Shown here: positions 8,882 through 17,612 of the stretch, piece by piece
How positions within the stretch are numbered: position 1 is the stretch's first letter
How the letters are laid out: every line of letters begins with the position of its first letter
NCBI GenBank assembly: GCA_036703315.1
Contig: DATNPH010000050.1
Span: 1-53,845, forward strand
Source of the DNA: DATNPH01 sp036703315
GTDB lineage: Bacteria > Cyanobacteriota > Cyanobacteriia > Cyanobacteriales > Coleofasciculaceae
DNA: 53,845 bases
Reading direction: 5' to 3'
Position numbers and translations under genes: made by a program
Notes under the pieces: model-generated
The model's database searches: none
Told to the model about the DNA's origin: nothing
The model's input: the letters and a program-made list of their open reading frames with translations, nothing else

Positions 8882-9838
8882 ATGAGAATTAACCGCCGTA
8901 ATTTTCTGGTTTTGACCAGCGTAAGTGGCTTGGGTTTAGCTGTTTTAGCCAAAATCTTCCAAAATAAAACGGCGCAGAGTACTGCTGTTAACTCGACTGA
9001 TACCACTAACCTTGCTTCAAAACCAGTACCATCGACATCAGCCGAGAGCTTGAGCAACCCAGTAGGAGGGCAACCTTTACTGCGCTTTGTCTCTGTGGCA
9101 GACACAGGCACGGGTTCAGCAGGGCAATATGCCGTGGCGGCAGGAATGACTCACTATCACCAGCAAAATCCCTACGATTTGGTAATCCTCGCTGGTGACA
9201 ACATTTATAATAACGGCGAGATTGAAAAGATTGGCGCAGTATTTGAGCAGCCTTATCAAGTATTGCTACAAAAGGGCGTCAAGTTTCAAGCCTGTCTGGG
9301 TAATCATGACATCCGCACGGATAATGGTGACCCTCAAGTCCGCTACCCTGCTTTCAATATGCAAGGACGTTACTACACGTTTCGCCGTGGGGAAGTACAA
9401 TTTTTTGCCCTGGACACGAACAACAATGCCGATTGGAACGCTCAGTTACCTTGGCTAGAACAAGAACTCAGCCGCAGTGATGCCCCTTGGAAAATTGTGT
9501 TTGGTCACCATCAGATTTACTCGTCCGGACAGTACGGATTGAATCAACCTTTTATTCAAACCCTAACTCCGCTTTTCCAAAAGTACCGAGTGCAACTGTA
9601 TATCAATGGTCATGACCACAACTATGAGCGAACTGTGTCTATTAAGGGTACTACCTATGTCGTTTGTGGGGCTGGAGCAGGCACTCGACCGATGGGGCGT
9701 TCAGAATGGACGGCACATGCGGCAAGTCAACTGAGTTTTGTGGCATATGAGGTGTATAGCGATCGCATTATTGTTAAAGGCATCGGCACCGATAACCGCG
9801 TCTTTGACCAAGGCATCATTTCATTACAACCAGCCTAA
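8882..9838 (+). CDS. exported metallophosphoesterase (calcineurin-like), Tat-type signal
   Basis: This 318-residue protein begins with NRRNFLVL and a hydrophobic stretch, a twin-arginine type export signal. The dinuclear metal site of the calcineurin-like phosphoesterase fold is complete: VADTG, AGDNIYNNG, LGNHD, GHHQIYSSG and NGHDHNYER occur in order. The arrangement is like purple acid phosphatases and other tartrate-resistant acid phosphatase relatives, so a periplasmic phosphomonoesterase or phosphodiesterase role is likely. ATG 8882 is used; the signal peptide begins immediately. The gene stands alone, divergent from the proline-rich protein gene. Confidence 0.92.
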   Translation: MRINRRNFLVLTSVSGLGLAVLAKIFQNKTAQSTAVNSTDTTNLASKPVPSTSAESLSNPVGGQPLLRFVSVADTGTGSAGQYAVAAGMTHYHQQNPYDLVILAGDNIYNNGEIEKIGAVFEQPYQVLLQKGVKFQACLGNHDIRTDNGDPQVRYPAFNMQGRYYTFRRGEVQFFALDTNNNADWNAQLPWLEQELSRSDAPWKIVFGHHQIYSSGQYGLNQPFIQTLTPLFQKYRVQLYINGHDHNYERTVSIKGTTYVVCGAGAGTRPMGRSEWTAHAASQLSFVAYEVYSDRIIVKGIGTDNRVFDQGIISLQPA

Positions 9839-9895
9839 TTCAAGTCTAGATCGGGCTTGTACTCAAAAATTAGCTAGTGACTAATGACTAATACA

Positions 9896-10345
9896 TCAAT
9901 TGCCCTTGCGGAAGAACTGCTTCAAAATCTCACTGGGTTTGCGATCCCAAGTGTCGAGGTGATTGTAGATCAAACCATCTTTGGTGAGTTTATAAGTAGA
10001 GTCACCGTTAAAAAATATGTCAGCTTTCCAAGGAACACGCAATCTGCCACGGACTGTCCAATTCGCTGTAATGATGTCTTCAGCGGTCTGTTTCACATCA
10101 TGCAAATCAAAGTAGATTTCTGTAAAAAATAACCGAGCATGAAATCGCAATGTCCAAAAGATAATGCGATAGTTGAATTTATATTTGAATTTACTAACGG
10201 GGTCTTGAAAGTAGATATCTTGTGTATATATATCGTAGGAGATATCTTTCTCAAACAGCGTTGGCAAGTCTTTTTGAAGCGTCTCAATGTCCCTTGCGAC
10301 CTGCGATTGATATTCACTTTTGTTCAAATCTTTTGAAGTCGTCAC
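9896..10345 (-). CDS. DUF2358 family protein
   Basis: This is a small soluble protein of the cyanobacterial/plastid DUF2358 family, a SnoaL-like alpha+beta cone fold. The recognisable core runs from IETLQKDLPTLFEKDISYDI through IYFQDPVSKFKYKFNYRIIF to WTVRGRLRVPWKADIFFNG and a DGLIYNHLDTWDRKP end. The family function is not established. The start is uncertain: GTG 10345 has AAGGAG about twelve bases upstream and gives 149 residues, while GTG 10381 would add 12. The gene lies downstream of the MocR gene in the same orientation, but about 310 bases of repeats separate them. Confidence 0.8.
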   Translation of the reverse strand: MTTSKDLNKSEYQSQVARDIETLQKDLPTLFEKDISYDIYTQDIYFQDPVSKFKYKFNYRIIFWTLRFHARLFFTEIYFDLHDVKQTAEDIITANWTVRGRLRVPWKADIFFNGDSTYKLTKDGLIYNHLDTWDRKPSEILKQFFRKGN

Positions 10346-10423
10346 TGTTGTATCACTCTCCTTGTTTGCTCCTTGTAACACGACTGATGGCTTATTGTGT
10401 CTTATTAAAAAATTATATTAGTT

Positions 10424-10620
10424 GAGAACCCCGCCTTCTTAAGGGGGAAGTGATTTGTAGCAGTCATTTAGTGAATTGGTATTAGTCCCCCCTTATCAAG
10501 GGGGAAACTAACTCCCTCCCCTTAATAAGGGAACCGGAGCGAAGTCAGGATTGAGGTGGGGTGCTTTGTATTTTTGCAAGAGGTCTACTATCCACTATCC
10601 ACTATCCACTAACCCCTGAT
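10424..10620. repeat. repeat-rich intergenic block with hairpins and an STRR heptamer
   Basis: This region has no gene. It holds short palindromes (CCCCCTT/AAGGGGG at 10488-10504 and CCCTT/AAGGG at 10519-10531) of the kind often dispersed in cyanobacterial intergenic DNA. It also holds three tandem copies of the heptamer CTATCCA at 10588-10608, a short tandemly repeated repetitive (STRR) element. The hairpins may stop transcription from the MocR gene. Confidence 0.7.
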
Positions 10621-10691
10621 CCGCCCTTCCTCCCCTAGTTAAGAAGAAGGGGACTGGAGTGCAGGGCAGGCATTGAGATACAGATAGCACT

Positions 10692-12146
10692 TTAACTCAG
10701 CTTTTGATGCTCTTTGAGTAATTCACCCAGTACCGAAATTCCCTGTTCGAGTGCCTCAGGCTTGTGGGAAAAACTCAGACGCATCGCATTGTAGCCCTGA
10801 TAATCTGGGAAAAATCCTGTTCCGTCAGCAACAAGAACATTATGTGACAACGCTGCTTGACAAATCTCTGGCATTGATAGACCTGAATGTAGTTGTACCC
10901 ACAGAAAAATTCCGCCATTGGGAACTGTCCAAGATGCCTCAGTTGGAAAGTACCGCTCCAAAGCACTCAGCATTGCATTCCGATTTTGTTGATGCTTGCT
11001 CTGCAAGTGAGCTATGTGGCGACGGTAATGCCCTGATGCCAGATACTCACTGACAATGGCTTGGGAAACTGTAGAAACATGCAAGTCATGAAGCAACTTG
11101 TGTTCCACCAACGGTTGATAATGCTCACCCGTCACCACCATGTAGCCAACTCGGATACCGGGCATCAGTGTCTTAGAAAAGGTACCGATATAAGTCACTA
11201 CATCGTGTTGGTCTAATGCCTTGATGGGTGGGGGTACGGGTTCAAAGTTTAATCCTTCATAAGCGTTATCTTCCAGAATTGCGCACTGATACCGTTGCGC
11301 TAGTCGCAGCAGTAAAGAGCGGTGAGCTTGGGACGTGGTAACACCTGTGGGATTATGCAGAGTACTGATGGTATAAATCAGCTTTGGACGATGGGTATGG
11401 AGATATTGCTCTAGTAGTTCTAGATTCATCCCTTCTGCTGTCATCGGAATCCCAATCACCCTAGCTTTTAAGCTGGATAAAATCTGTAGTATCCCAGGAT
11501 ATGTAGGACTTTCAACAATTACCCAATCTCCGGGTTGCACATAGTGATGAAAGGCTAAGGATAACGCTTGCTTAGAGCCATTGGTGATAATTAAATTATC
11601 TGGTGTCACTTCTAAACCCCGTTGCACTAGCATCCGCGCTACTTGTTGCCGTAAGGTTAACTGTCCGTGAGGCAATTCGTAATTAAACAGGGTAGATCCC
11701 ACCTGCTTCATGGCACGCCTAGCAACTCTTTGCAAATCTTCTAGTCCAGAGTCTGTAGGGAAACCAAGACTCAGATCAATCATTTCTGTGTGCTGTCGAG
11801 CAGCAATTGATGCCATGTAGAGATTAAAGAATGACCCCTCCTGTTGCTCTAACAGAATTACATCTTGGGGTGGGGCGAAGTGACTGGTGGACTGGGGATA
11901 GGTAATGGGGGGTGAACTGACAAAGTATCCAGAACCTTGACGAGCATGAACTAGCCCATCGGCTTCGAGGACACTATAGGCTTCAATGACAGTTAATTTG
12001 TTAACTCCTGTAGTTTCGGCAAGCGTGCGAATCGAGGGAAGTTGGTCTCCAGGCTGCAAAGCGCCTGACTCGATCAGACGACGAATGCGATCGCGAATCT
12101 GCAAATAAACGGCTTGGGCCGAGTTCCGATCTAAAGGAATTTTCAC
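10692..12146 (-). CDS. MocR-type transcriptional regulator (GntR wHTH + aminotransferase fold)
   Basis: This 484-residue protein has the MocR architecture. An N-terminal GntR winged helix (about residues 10-75, with QLPSIRTLAETTGVNKLTV and GSGYFV) binds DNA. A fold-type I aminotransferase domain follows (about 115-480). ITNGSKQAL, LHNPTGVT, ILEDNAYEGL and the PLP-lysine segment GTFSKTLMPGIRVGY are all present, so cofactor binding looks intact. Such proteins sense an amine or PLP-linked metabolite; known members include PdxR, TauR and GabR. I cannot assign the ligand. The gene is divergent from the small protein at 12367 with about 220 bases between starts. MocR regulators often control the divergent neighbour, so that gap is the likely operator region. 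Confidence 0.92.
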   Translation of the reverse strand: MKIPLDRNSAQAVYLQIRDRIRRLIESGALQPGDQLPSIRTLAETTGVNKLTVIEAYSVLEADGLVHARQGSGYFVSSPPITYPQSTSHFAPPQDVILLEQQEGSFFNLYMASIAARQHTEMIDLSLGFPTDSGLEDLQRVARRAMKQVGSTLFNYELPHGQLTLRQQVARMLVQRGLEVTPDNLIITNGSKQALSLAFHHYVQPGDWVIVESPTYPGILQILSSLKARVIGIPMTAEGMNLELLEQYLHTHRPKLIYTISTLHNPTGVTTSQAHRSLLLRLAQRYQCAILEDNAYEGLNFEPVPPPIKALDQHDVVTYIGTFSKTLMPGIRVGYMVVTGEHYQPLVEHKLLHDLHVSTVSQAIVSEYLASGHYRRHIAHLQSKHQQNRNAMLSALERYFPTEASWTVPNGGIFLWVQLHSGLSMPEICQAALSHNVLVADGTGFFPDYQGYNAMRLSFSHKPEALEQGISVLGELLKEHQKLS

Positions 12147-12366
12147 GAGCCAAGTCCTTCTTTGAAGTTGATGATACTTAAGTGCTGTTTAGCACTATAG
12201 ACGATTTTCTCTTCTCCCTAGCTGGTACAGTTGTGTCAAGTTTTACTAGAACACTTATTAAAACTAAAACTGTACTACCAAAAATCTTTTGATTTGTACC
12301 TTATCAGGTGAATTGCCCCTAGAGGAAAGTAAAGAAACGAACTAATATTTTCGAGGAGTAGTGGCG

Positions 12367-12633
12367 ATGAAAGCTTCTAACTTGCCGTTGTCTTTGTTTA
12401 ACAAAAACTTACAATATTGGTCAAAAAAATCATTATTAAATTCAGCATTAAAAAGATTTTTGTATCAGATGATGGAAAGCTTTATTGGGAATAACGATCT
12501 ACGAATTTGGCAGACCTATGACCGCTTTGGTAAGAATTGGTGGCATGCCTATGATCCTCTTACAGGTAAGCGTACTTCTGTAGCGTCTGAAGCCGAACTG
12601 CGGGTATGGATTGAACAACGTTATTACAACTAA
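12367..12633 (+). CDS. small conserved-type cyanobacterial protein, unknown function
   Basis: This is an 88-residue soluble basic protein rich in Trp and Tyr. Its C-terminal half reads as a compact motif (RIWQTYDRFGKNWWHAYDP, then VASEAELRVWIEQRYY). ATG 12367 is preferred over GTG 12361 because GGAG at 12355-12358 is eight bases upstream of it. It ends 134 bases before a strong bidirectional terminator. I recognise the style of protein as recurrent in cyanobacteria but know no function. It is divergent from the MocR regulator and could be its target. Confidence 0.75.
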   Translation: MKASNLPLSLFNKNLQYWSKKSLLNSALKRFLYQMMESFIGNNDLRIWQTYDRFGKNWWHAYDPLTGKRTSVASEAELRVWIEQRYYN

Positions 12634-12761
12634 ACTTTCACCAGCCTGCTAATTAGCCAGGGGTAAAACTTCTGGCTTATATATTAAGTTTACTAAAGTA
12701 GACTGAAATCTAAGTATTGTAAGGGTTTATCCCTGTACCTTGCGGGAACAAGGAGTTGATT

Positions 12762-12799
12762 AAAAATGCCCCACCCTTCGAAGGGTGGGGCGTTTTTGT
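12762..12799. terminator. bidirectional intrinsic terminator
   Basis: A 24-base perfect palindrome at 12768-12791 (left arm GCCCCACCCTTC) is flanked by A5 on the left and T5 on the right. It can therefore end transcription in both directions. It lies between the plus-strand small gene ending at 12633 and the minus-strand small gene ending at 12848. Confidence 0.92.
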
Positions 12800-12847
12800 T
12801 GAAGTTCATATAGAGGACTCTCCAGAAGATTCTTGTACAGAAAAATC

Positions 12848-13000
12848 TTAATTCAGCTGTTGAGGAGCGACAGGTCTATTTACAGAAGAGGATAACTCTC
12901 TGTATCTCCAGTCTTGAATAGCTACAGAAATTGTGGCAAATACTGCTCCCAAGAGAAGCACAGTAACGACTTTAGAAAACGATTGATCTGGGTTTTTCAT
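12848..13000 (-). CDS. 50-residue single-span membrane protein
   Basis: ATG at 12998-13000 opens a 50-codon frame ending in TAA at 12848-12850. The peptide starts MKNPDQSFSKVV and has one hydrophobic helix (VVTVLLLGAVFATISVAI). A short polar tail containing DWRYRELSS ends in PQQLN. The balance of a charged N-terminus, one clean helix and a polar tail, together with the terminator 57 bases downstream, supports a real small gene. No strong ribosome binding site is visible. I cannot assign a function. Confidence 0.6.
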   Translation of the reverse strand: MKNPDQSFSKVVTVLLLGAVFATISVAIQDWRYRELSSSVNRPVAPQQLN

Positions 13001-13570
13001 TTTAAAAAGTGAGCGCAATTCAACCTTTCCTCTAGAATAGCTCCAGTAGTTAAGTTGAAAGCTCTATCAAAAGGGGAACTACTGACTCATTCAAAGGACT
13101 TAAATTTTTAGGATTTAGCCAACCTAATAGGGAAGACTACACGGAGCGACTGAGGAGCGATCGCATCTTACTCTTCCTCGCTCGTAAGCCGCTAGGCTAG
13201 AAGTTGTAACACTAACGCACAATGACTGAGTTGCTCAATTTGACACAACAGTTGAGTAACTGCTTTATCTAGAGTGACGCATGTTACTGTAGAAGTCTGC
13301 TACGGCTTGCACAAGCCTAAAGTACGTCTTTGTGTTGTAGGCGATCGATAGTTAATCTTAAAGAGAAGCCCTGCAACTGACCTAAAGGGTTAGCCTGTGT
13401 AGTGAACTATGTAGTGACCAAGCCTGTGGGTTATCTATATGGGTCTCGATGTAGGCTCAGATAAAGTCTCTAAAAGCCGGATGTTCCTACACCTGGCTTG
13501 GCAATACCTACCCTAGACGACTAAATCTATATACCATATAGAATACGTGTAAATCGGCTAATTTATAGAT
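13001..13570. other. 570-base gene-free stretch, possible structured RNA
   Basis: No convincing coding frame is present. Several local complementarities occur. AGTAAC near 13256 can pair with GTTACT near 13288, GGCTT can pair with AAGCC near 13305-13317, and AAGCC can pair with GGCTT near 13473-13500. AGCCTGTG occurs twice between 13394 and 13430 and TGTAGTGA occurs twice just within that span. It could be a long leader of the PIN-KTSC gene or a separate noncoding RNA; I recognise no known RNA family. Confidence 0.35.
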
Positions 13571-14668
13571 ATGCGAGATTTATTTCGTGGATATTACAAA
13601 CCGACGCCCGAAGAATTAGCTGCAATTTGGGAAAAATGTGTTTTTTCCTTTGATGCGAATATCCTACTACATATCTATAGTTATACTCCGGAAACGCGAG
13701 AACGATTTTTTGAAATTCTCACTTGTTTAAAAGATAGAATTTGGATTCCCCATCAAGTTGCGTATGAATATCACAAAAATCGTATCTATGTTATCTCCGA
13801 TCAAGTTAAGGCTTATGAAGAAATCGAAGTAATCTTAGATAAACACTTCTTTAACTTTAAAAACGAGATTCTTAAGGATTATAAACGACACCCTTTCCTT
13901 AAAACTAGAGGAATTGTAGAAGACCTAGAAAAAGCAGTAGAAGAAATTAAATCTAAAATCAGGTTAGCGCAGACTAATCACCCTAATTATTTGGAGGCTG
14001 ACGACCTGCGAGAAGTGCTTACTGATTTATTAGAGGGGAAAGTCGGAAACCCCTATTCTGATGAAGAACTAGAAAATATTTATCAAAAGGCTGAGAAGCG
14101 TTTTAGCTATAAAAAACCACCAGGATACAAGGATGCCAAGAAACCTATCCCCAAAAGTTACGGAGATGTCATACTTTGGTTTCAATTGATTGACTTTGCC
14201 AGACTTCAGCAAAAATCTATAATTTTTGTTACTGATGATGATAAAGAAGATTGGTGGTTGAAGTATGAAGGAGAGACCATTGAACCAAGACCCGATTTGA
14301 TTCAAGAAATCTTATCTGAGGTAGGAGTAGAAGATTTTAAATTCTACATGTATCACAGTGACCAATTTATCGATTATGCTGAGAAATTTCTTGGTTTGCC
14401 TATTAAACCAGAAGCGGTGAAAGAAGCCAGAGAAATAATGCTTCAAGATTCATCCGTAAAGCGTATAATAGTTGATTCAAATTATCTTCGCAGTGTGGGT
14501 TATGATTCTTCAAGCCAAGTTCTAGAAATTGAGTTTCGCAGGGGAGAGGTTTACCACTATATGGATGTGCCCCCAGAAATTTATACAAGCTTGATGAATG
14601 CTCCGTCACATGGCAGGTATTTTAACGAAAATATTAAGGAGGTTTACTCCTGTCGTAAGCTCAGTTAG
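13571..14668 (+). CDS. PIN-like ribonuclease domain fused to KTSC domain
   Basis: This is a 365-residue soluble protein. Residues about 1-235 form a large PIN-like domain of the PIN_8 type. It opens with LFRGYYKPTPEELAAIW and carries candidate metal-binding acids at D28 (FSFDANILLHIY), in VAYEYHKNR, in YGDVILWFQLIDFA and in FVTDDDKEDWW. The last 70 residues are a KTSC domain (NYLRSVGYDSSSQVLEIEF, YHYMDVPPEIY, then a SHGRYFN end). The inference is an RNA-cleaving effector coupled to a nucleic-acid or partner-binding module. The gene stands alone after a long AT-rich leader and is not paired with an obvious antitoxin. Its AT-rich codon use differs from neighbouring kinase genes and hints at transfer. 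Confidence 0.82.
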   Translation: MRDLFRGYYKPTPEELAAIWEKCVFSFDANILLHIYSYTPETRERFFEILTCLKDRIWIPHQVAYEYHKNRIYVISDQVKAYEEIEVILDKHFFNFKNEILKDYKRHPFLKTRGIVEDLEKAVEEIKSKIRLAQTNHPNYLEADDLREVLTDLLEGKVGNPYSDEELENIYQKAEKRFSYKKPPGYKDAKKPIPKSYGDVILWFQLIDFARLQQKSIIFVTDDDKEDWWLKYEGETIEPRPDLIQEILSEVGVEDFKFYMYHSDQFIDYAEKFLGLPIKPEAVKEAREIMLQDSSVKRIIVDSNYLRSVGYDSSSQVLEIEFRRGEVYHYMDVPPEIYTSLMNAPSHGRYFNENIKEVYSCRKLS

Positions 14669-15116
14669 CAGCAGGTAAGCTACCTTAATTAAGGTTTAAT
14701 TTAGTTCGGGAATAGAAGAGTAATCGCTCTTAATACTAAGATTGACCTTTTTTGAGAGGATAAGCCACTGTAATATCTGTGGCTACTAATCGGCTAGCAT
14801 CTAGCTTTGCTATTTGAACAGTACTTAGGGTCACTATCAACTAGTCTATCACATCTACACCTTTGTATTTATGAAGGTTTAGTATTTTTTTCTAGCTAAG
14901 AAAGTTCAGTATTTACTCTGAGCCAAATTCCGTAGAAAGCATCAACAATAGTGTTAAAGTCCTGCTTTCTACTCAGTGTTGTCTATCGTGTTACTCTTCT
15001 CAAGAAAAATAGATAAAACCCCAGATAGCTTTCAAAAAAATTAAAAAGTCAAATTGTAAGTTAGCTAGCAACCCGAAAAATCAGCAATTTGTCCTTCAAC
15101 ACATCTTGAGTAGTGT
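14669..15116. other. gene-free stretch with palindromes upstream of the ethylene-receptor-like kinase
   Basis: A 14-base perfect palindrome ACCTTAATTAAGGT lies at 14682-14695 just after the PIN-KTSC stop and may help end that transcript. A perfect 10-bp inverted repeat (GTAGAAAGCA at 14932-14941 and its complement at 14963-14972) sits about 145 bases before the kinase start and is a candidate operator or leader hairpin. No gene is seen. Confidence 0.55.
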
Positions 15117-17612
15117 ATGCTGAAACATTTTGACGACATGTTTTCCGGACAGTTTATGGCTCATGGGTATTGCTTCCTTTGGAAACCAGAATTGGTGTGG
15201 TTGCATGCCGGGTCAGACTTACTTATTGCTCTAGCCTATTATTCAATTCCCCTGTTGCTGCTCTATTTTGTGCGTCGGCGTCAAGATGTGCCATTTCAGG
15301 GTATTTTTCTCCTATTTAGTGCCTTTATTTTGTCCTGTGGCACGGGTCACTTAGTAGACATATGGACACTCTGGCATCCAGCTTATTGGCTATCGGGTTT
15401 GATAAAAGCCATTACGGCTATAGTTTCCCTGTATACAGCTTCCGAAATGATGTCCTTGATACCAAAGGCACTGGCACTGCCTAGCCCAGCCCAACTGGAA
15501 GCCGCTAACCTTGCTCTGGAAAGGGAAATTGCTGAGCATAAGCGAACAGTTGTAGCGCTCAAGACATCACAACAAAAGTTGTCCCTACTTGTGCAGCAAA
15601 CGCCCTTGGCAGTGATTGAATGGAACCTCGATGGTGAAGTGAGCAAGTGGAATCCTGCCGCCGAGAGGATTTTCGGATATAGCACGAGCGAAGTGCTTGG
15701 GCATCACGCCACTGAACTGATGGTGATTGGATGTGCAATAGAGCAGTTCAATACCGTTTGGCAAACGCTTTTGGGGTCTCAGGGTGGAAGCTGTAGCACC
15801 AACGAGCACGATACTCCAAACGGCAGAACCGTATTTTGTGAGTGGTATAACATTCCGTTAATTGAGCAAAACGGTTCTTGTGTCGGAGTCACTTCCTTAG
15901 TGCAAGACATCACCCAGCGTAAGGAAGCAGAAGATGCTCTGCGCCGAGTGAATGAACAGTTAGAACAACGAGTAGAGGAACGAACAAGGGAGCTGGAGAG
16001 AGCCAATGAAGAGTTGCAAGCTGAAATGAGCGATCGCCTATTAGCAGAGTCGGCACTGGCAAAGCGTGAACGCTATTTAGCTGCATTAGTCGATGTTCAG
16101 CGCCGATTATTAGCGCTCAACGGTGAGGAAAATTACTACACTTTTATCTTGGAAGTACTGGGGCAATCGAGTAGCGCCAGTCACGCATATGTGTTTGAGT
16201 ACTCCCGTGATACCGAAGGTCAATCCTTGCTCAGTCAGTGTGCTCACTGGTGTGCTGCTGAGAGCTGCTGTCACGACAACCACGAGGCTCAGAATTTGCC
16301 CTATGAGGAATGCTTACCCCGTTGGATTGAGAAGTTAGAACAGGGTGAAATCATTACTGGACTGGTTAGGGAATTTCCAGCATCAGAGCGTTTAATTTTG
16401 GAGCGAAAGGGGATTTTATCCTTACTGATTTTGCCCTTAAGCGTGAGCGATCAATTCTTCGAGTTGATTGTCTTCGACTGTACAGAAGCACGGGTGTGGT
16501 CAGCCTCAGAAGTAGACTTATTGAGTGCGGCAGCAGCGGCACTCTCGCTACAGCACGAGCGCTCTAAAGCTGAAGTTGCTCTGCGGCGATCGGAAACTCA
16601 GCTTAGAACCCAAGCAACCGAACTCAAACAAACTCTACACCAGCTCAAACAAGCCCAAGCTCAGCTAGTGCAGAGCGAAAAAATGTCTAGCTTGGGAATG
16701 ATGCTCGCTGGCATTGCCCATGAAATTAATAATCCAGTGAGTTTTGTGTATGGGAATATTGACCCAGCTAGCGAATATATCCAAGAACTGCTAGAGCTAA
16801 TTAACCTCTATCAACAGCACTATCCAGTTCCGGTAGCAGCTATTCAGGAGTTTACAGAGGCACTTGAATTGGACTTCCTGGTGGAAGATTTGCCCAACCT
16901 ACTGACATCCATGAAAGTGGGAGCTGAGCGTATCCGTGATATTGTTCTGACGCTGCGGACTTTCTCGCGGCTAGATGAAGCAGAAATGAAGCGAGTCAAC
17001 ATCCACGAAGGACTTGACAGTACTTTACTGATTTTGCAGCACCGACTGAAGGGGAAACTAGGAAGTCCTACCATTGAGGTGATTAAAAAGTACGGCACTC
17101 TGCCACTGGTAGAATGTTATCCTGGGCAGCTCAACCAAGTGTTTATGAATATCCTGGCTAATGCCCTTGATGCTCTGGAGTCGAAGAGAGTCAGCACCCA
17201 GCAAGTAGTCAATGAATTGACGGCTCAACTCTCACATCGGATTGAGATCTGCACTGAGTTTGTAGAAGCTTCACAATCAACTGAAGACTCAAATTACGTA
17301 ATTATTCGGATTATCGACAACGGGCCGGGCATGACAGATCAGGTGAAGCGTATGCTGTTTGATCCCTTTTTTACTACCAAACCTGTGGGTCAGGGTACAG
17401 GTTTGGGGTTGTCCATTAGCTATCAGATCGTAGTAGTGAAACACGGCGGACAACTACAATGTGTTTCAGCACCCGGACAAGGAACAGAATTTATTATTCA
17501 GATTCCGATTGTACAGCTCAGTCGGAAGCCTTCCACTAGCACTAAAGCTATCTCAGACTCACAGACGTTGCTGACTATCAGTGAACTTAGACCCAGAGCA
17601 ACACATTATTAA
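15117..17612 (+). CDS. ethylene-receptor-like sensor histidine kinase (EBD-PAS-GAF-HK)
   Basis: This is an 831-residue kinase whose first 120 residues are three membrane helices matching the plant ETR1 ethylene-binding domain. SDLLIALAYYSIPLLLLYFV parallels the ETR1 first helix. AFILSCGTGHLVDIWTL keeps the Cys and His that hold copper in ETR1 (here C74 and H78), and D34 and Y41 are also kept. A short coiled coil, a PAS domain (about 150-270), another coiled coil and a GAF domain (about 325-480) follow. The histidine is H535 in AGIAHEINNP, and the ATPase boxes are DNGPGM and GQGTGLGLS. Copper-dependent ethylene sensing is the family expectation (Synechocystis Slr1212); activity here is inferred. 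The stop overlaps the next frame by 32 bases. Confidence 0.93.
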   Translation: MLKHFDDMFSGQFMAHGYCFLWKPELVWLHAGSDLLIALAYYSIPLLLLYFVRRRQDVPFQGIFLLFSAFILSCGTGHLVDIWTLWHPAYWLSGLIKAITAIVSLYTASEMMSLIPKALALPSPAQLEAANLALEREIAEHKRTVVALKTSQQKLSLLVQQTPLAVIEWNLDGEVSKWNPAAERIFGYSTSEVLGHHATELMVIGCAIEQFNTVWQTLLGSQGGSCSTNEHDTPNGRTVFCEWYNIPLIEQNGSCVGVTSLVQDITQRKEAEDALRRVNEQLEQRVEERTRELERANEELQAEMSDRLLAESALAKRERYLAALVDVQRRLLALNGEENYYTFILEVLGQSSSASHAYVFEYSRDTEGQSLLSQCAHWCAAESCCHDNHEAQNLPYEECLPRWIEKLEQGEIITGLVREFPASERLILERKGILSLLILPLSVSDQFFELIVFDCTEARVWSASEVDLLSAAAAALSLQHERSKAEVALRRSETQLRTQATELKQTLHQLKQAQAQLVQSEKMSSLGMMLAGIAHEINNPVSFVYGNIDPASEYIQELLELINLYQQHYPVPVAAIQEFTEALELDFLVEDLPNLLTSMKVGAERIRDIVLTLRTFSRLDEAEMKRVNIHEGLDSTLLILQHRLKGKLGSPTIEVIKKYGTLPLVECYPGQLNQVFMNILANALDALESKRVSTQQVVNELTAQLSHRIEICTEFVEASQSTEDSNYVIIRIIDNGPGMTDQVKRMLFDPFFTTKPVGQGTGLGLSISYQIVVVKHGGQLQCVSAPGQGTEFIIQIPIVQLSRKPSTSTKAISDSQTLLTISELRPRATHY

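Noticed and set aside
9884..10132. 82-residue plus-strand frame
   Set aside because: It lies opposite the DUF2358 gene, whose reading gives a recognisable family sequence.
10588..10610. Tandem CTATCCA units as a CRISPR array
   Set aside because: The units are seven bases long with no spacers, which is a short heptamer repeat. No array of 25-40 base repeats was seen anywhere in the window.
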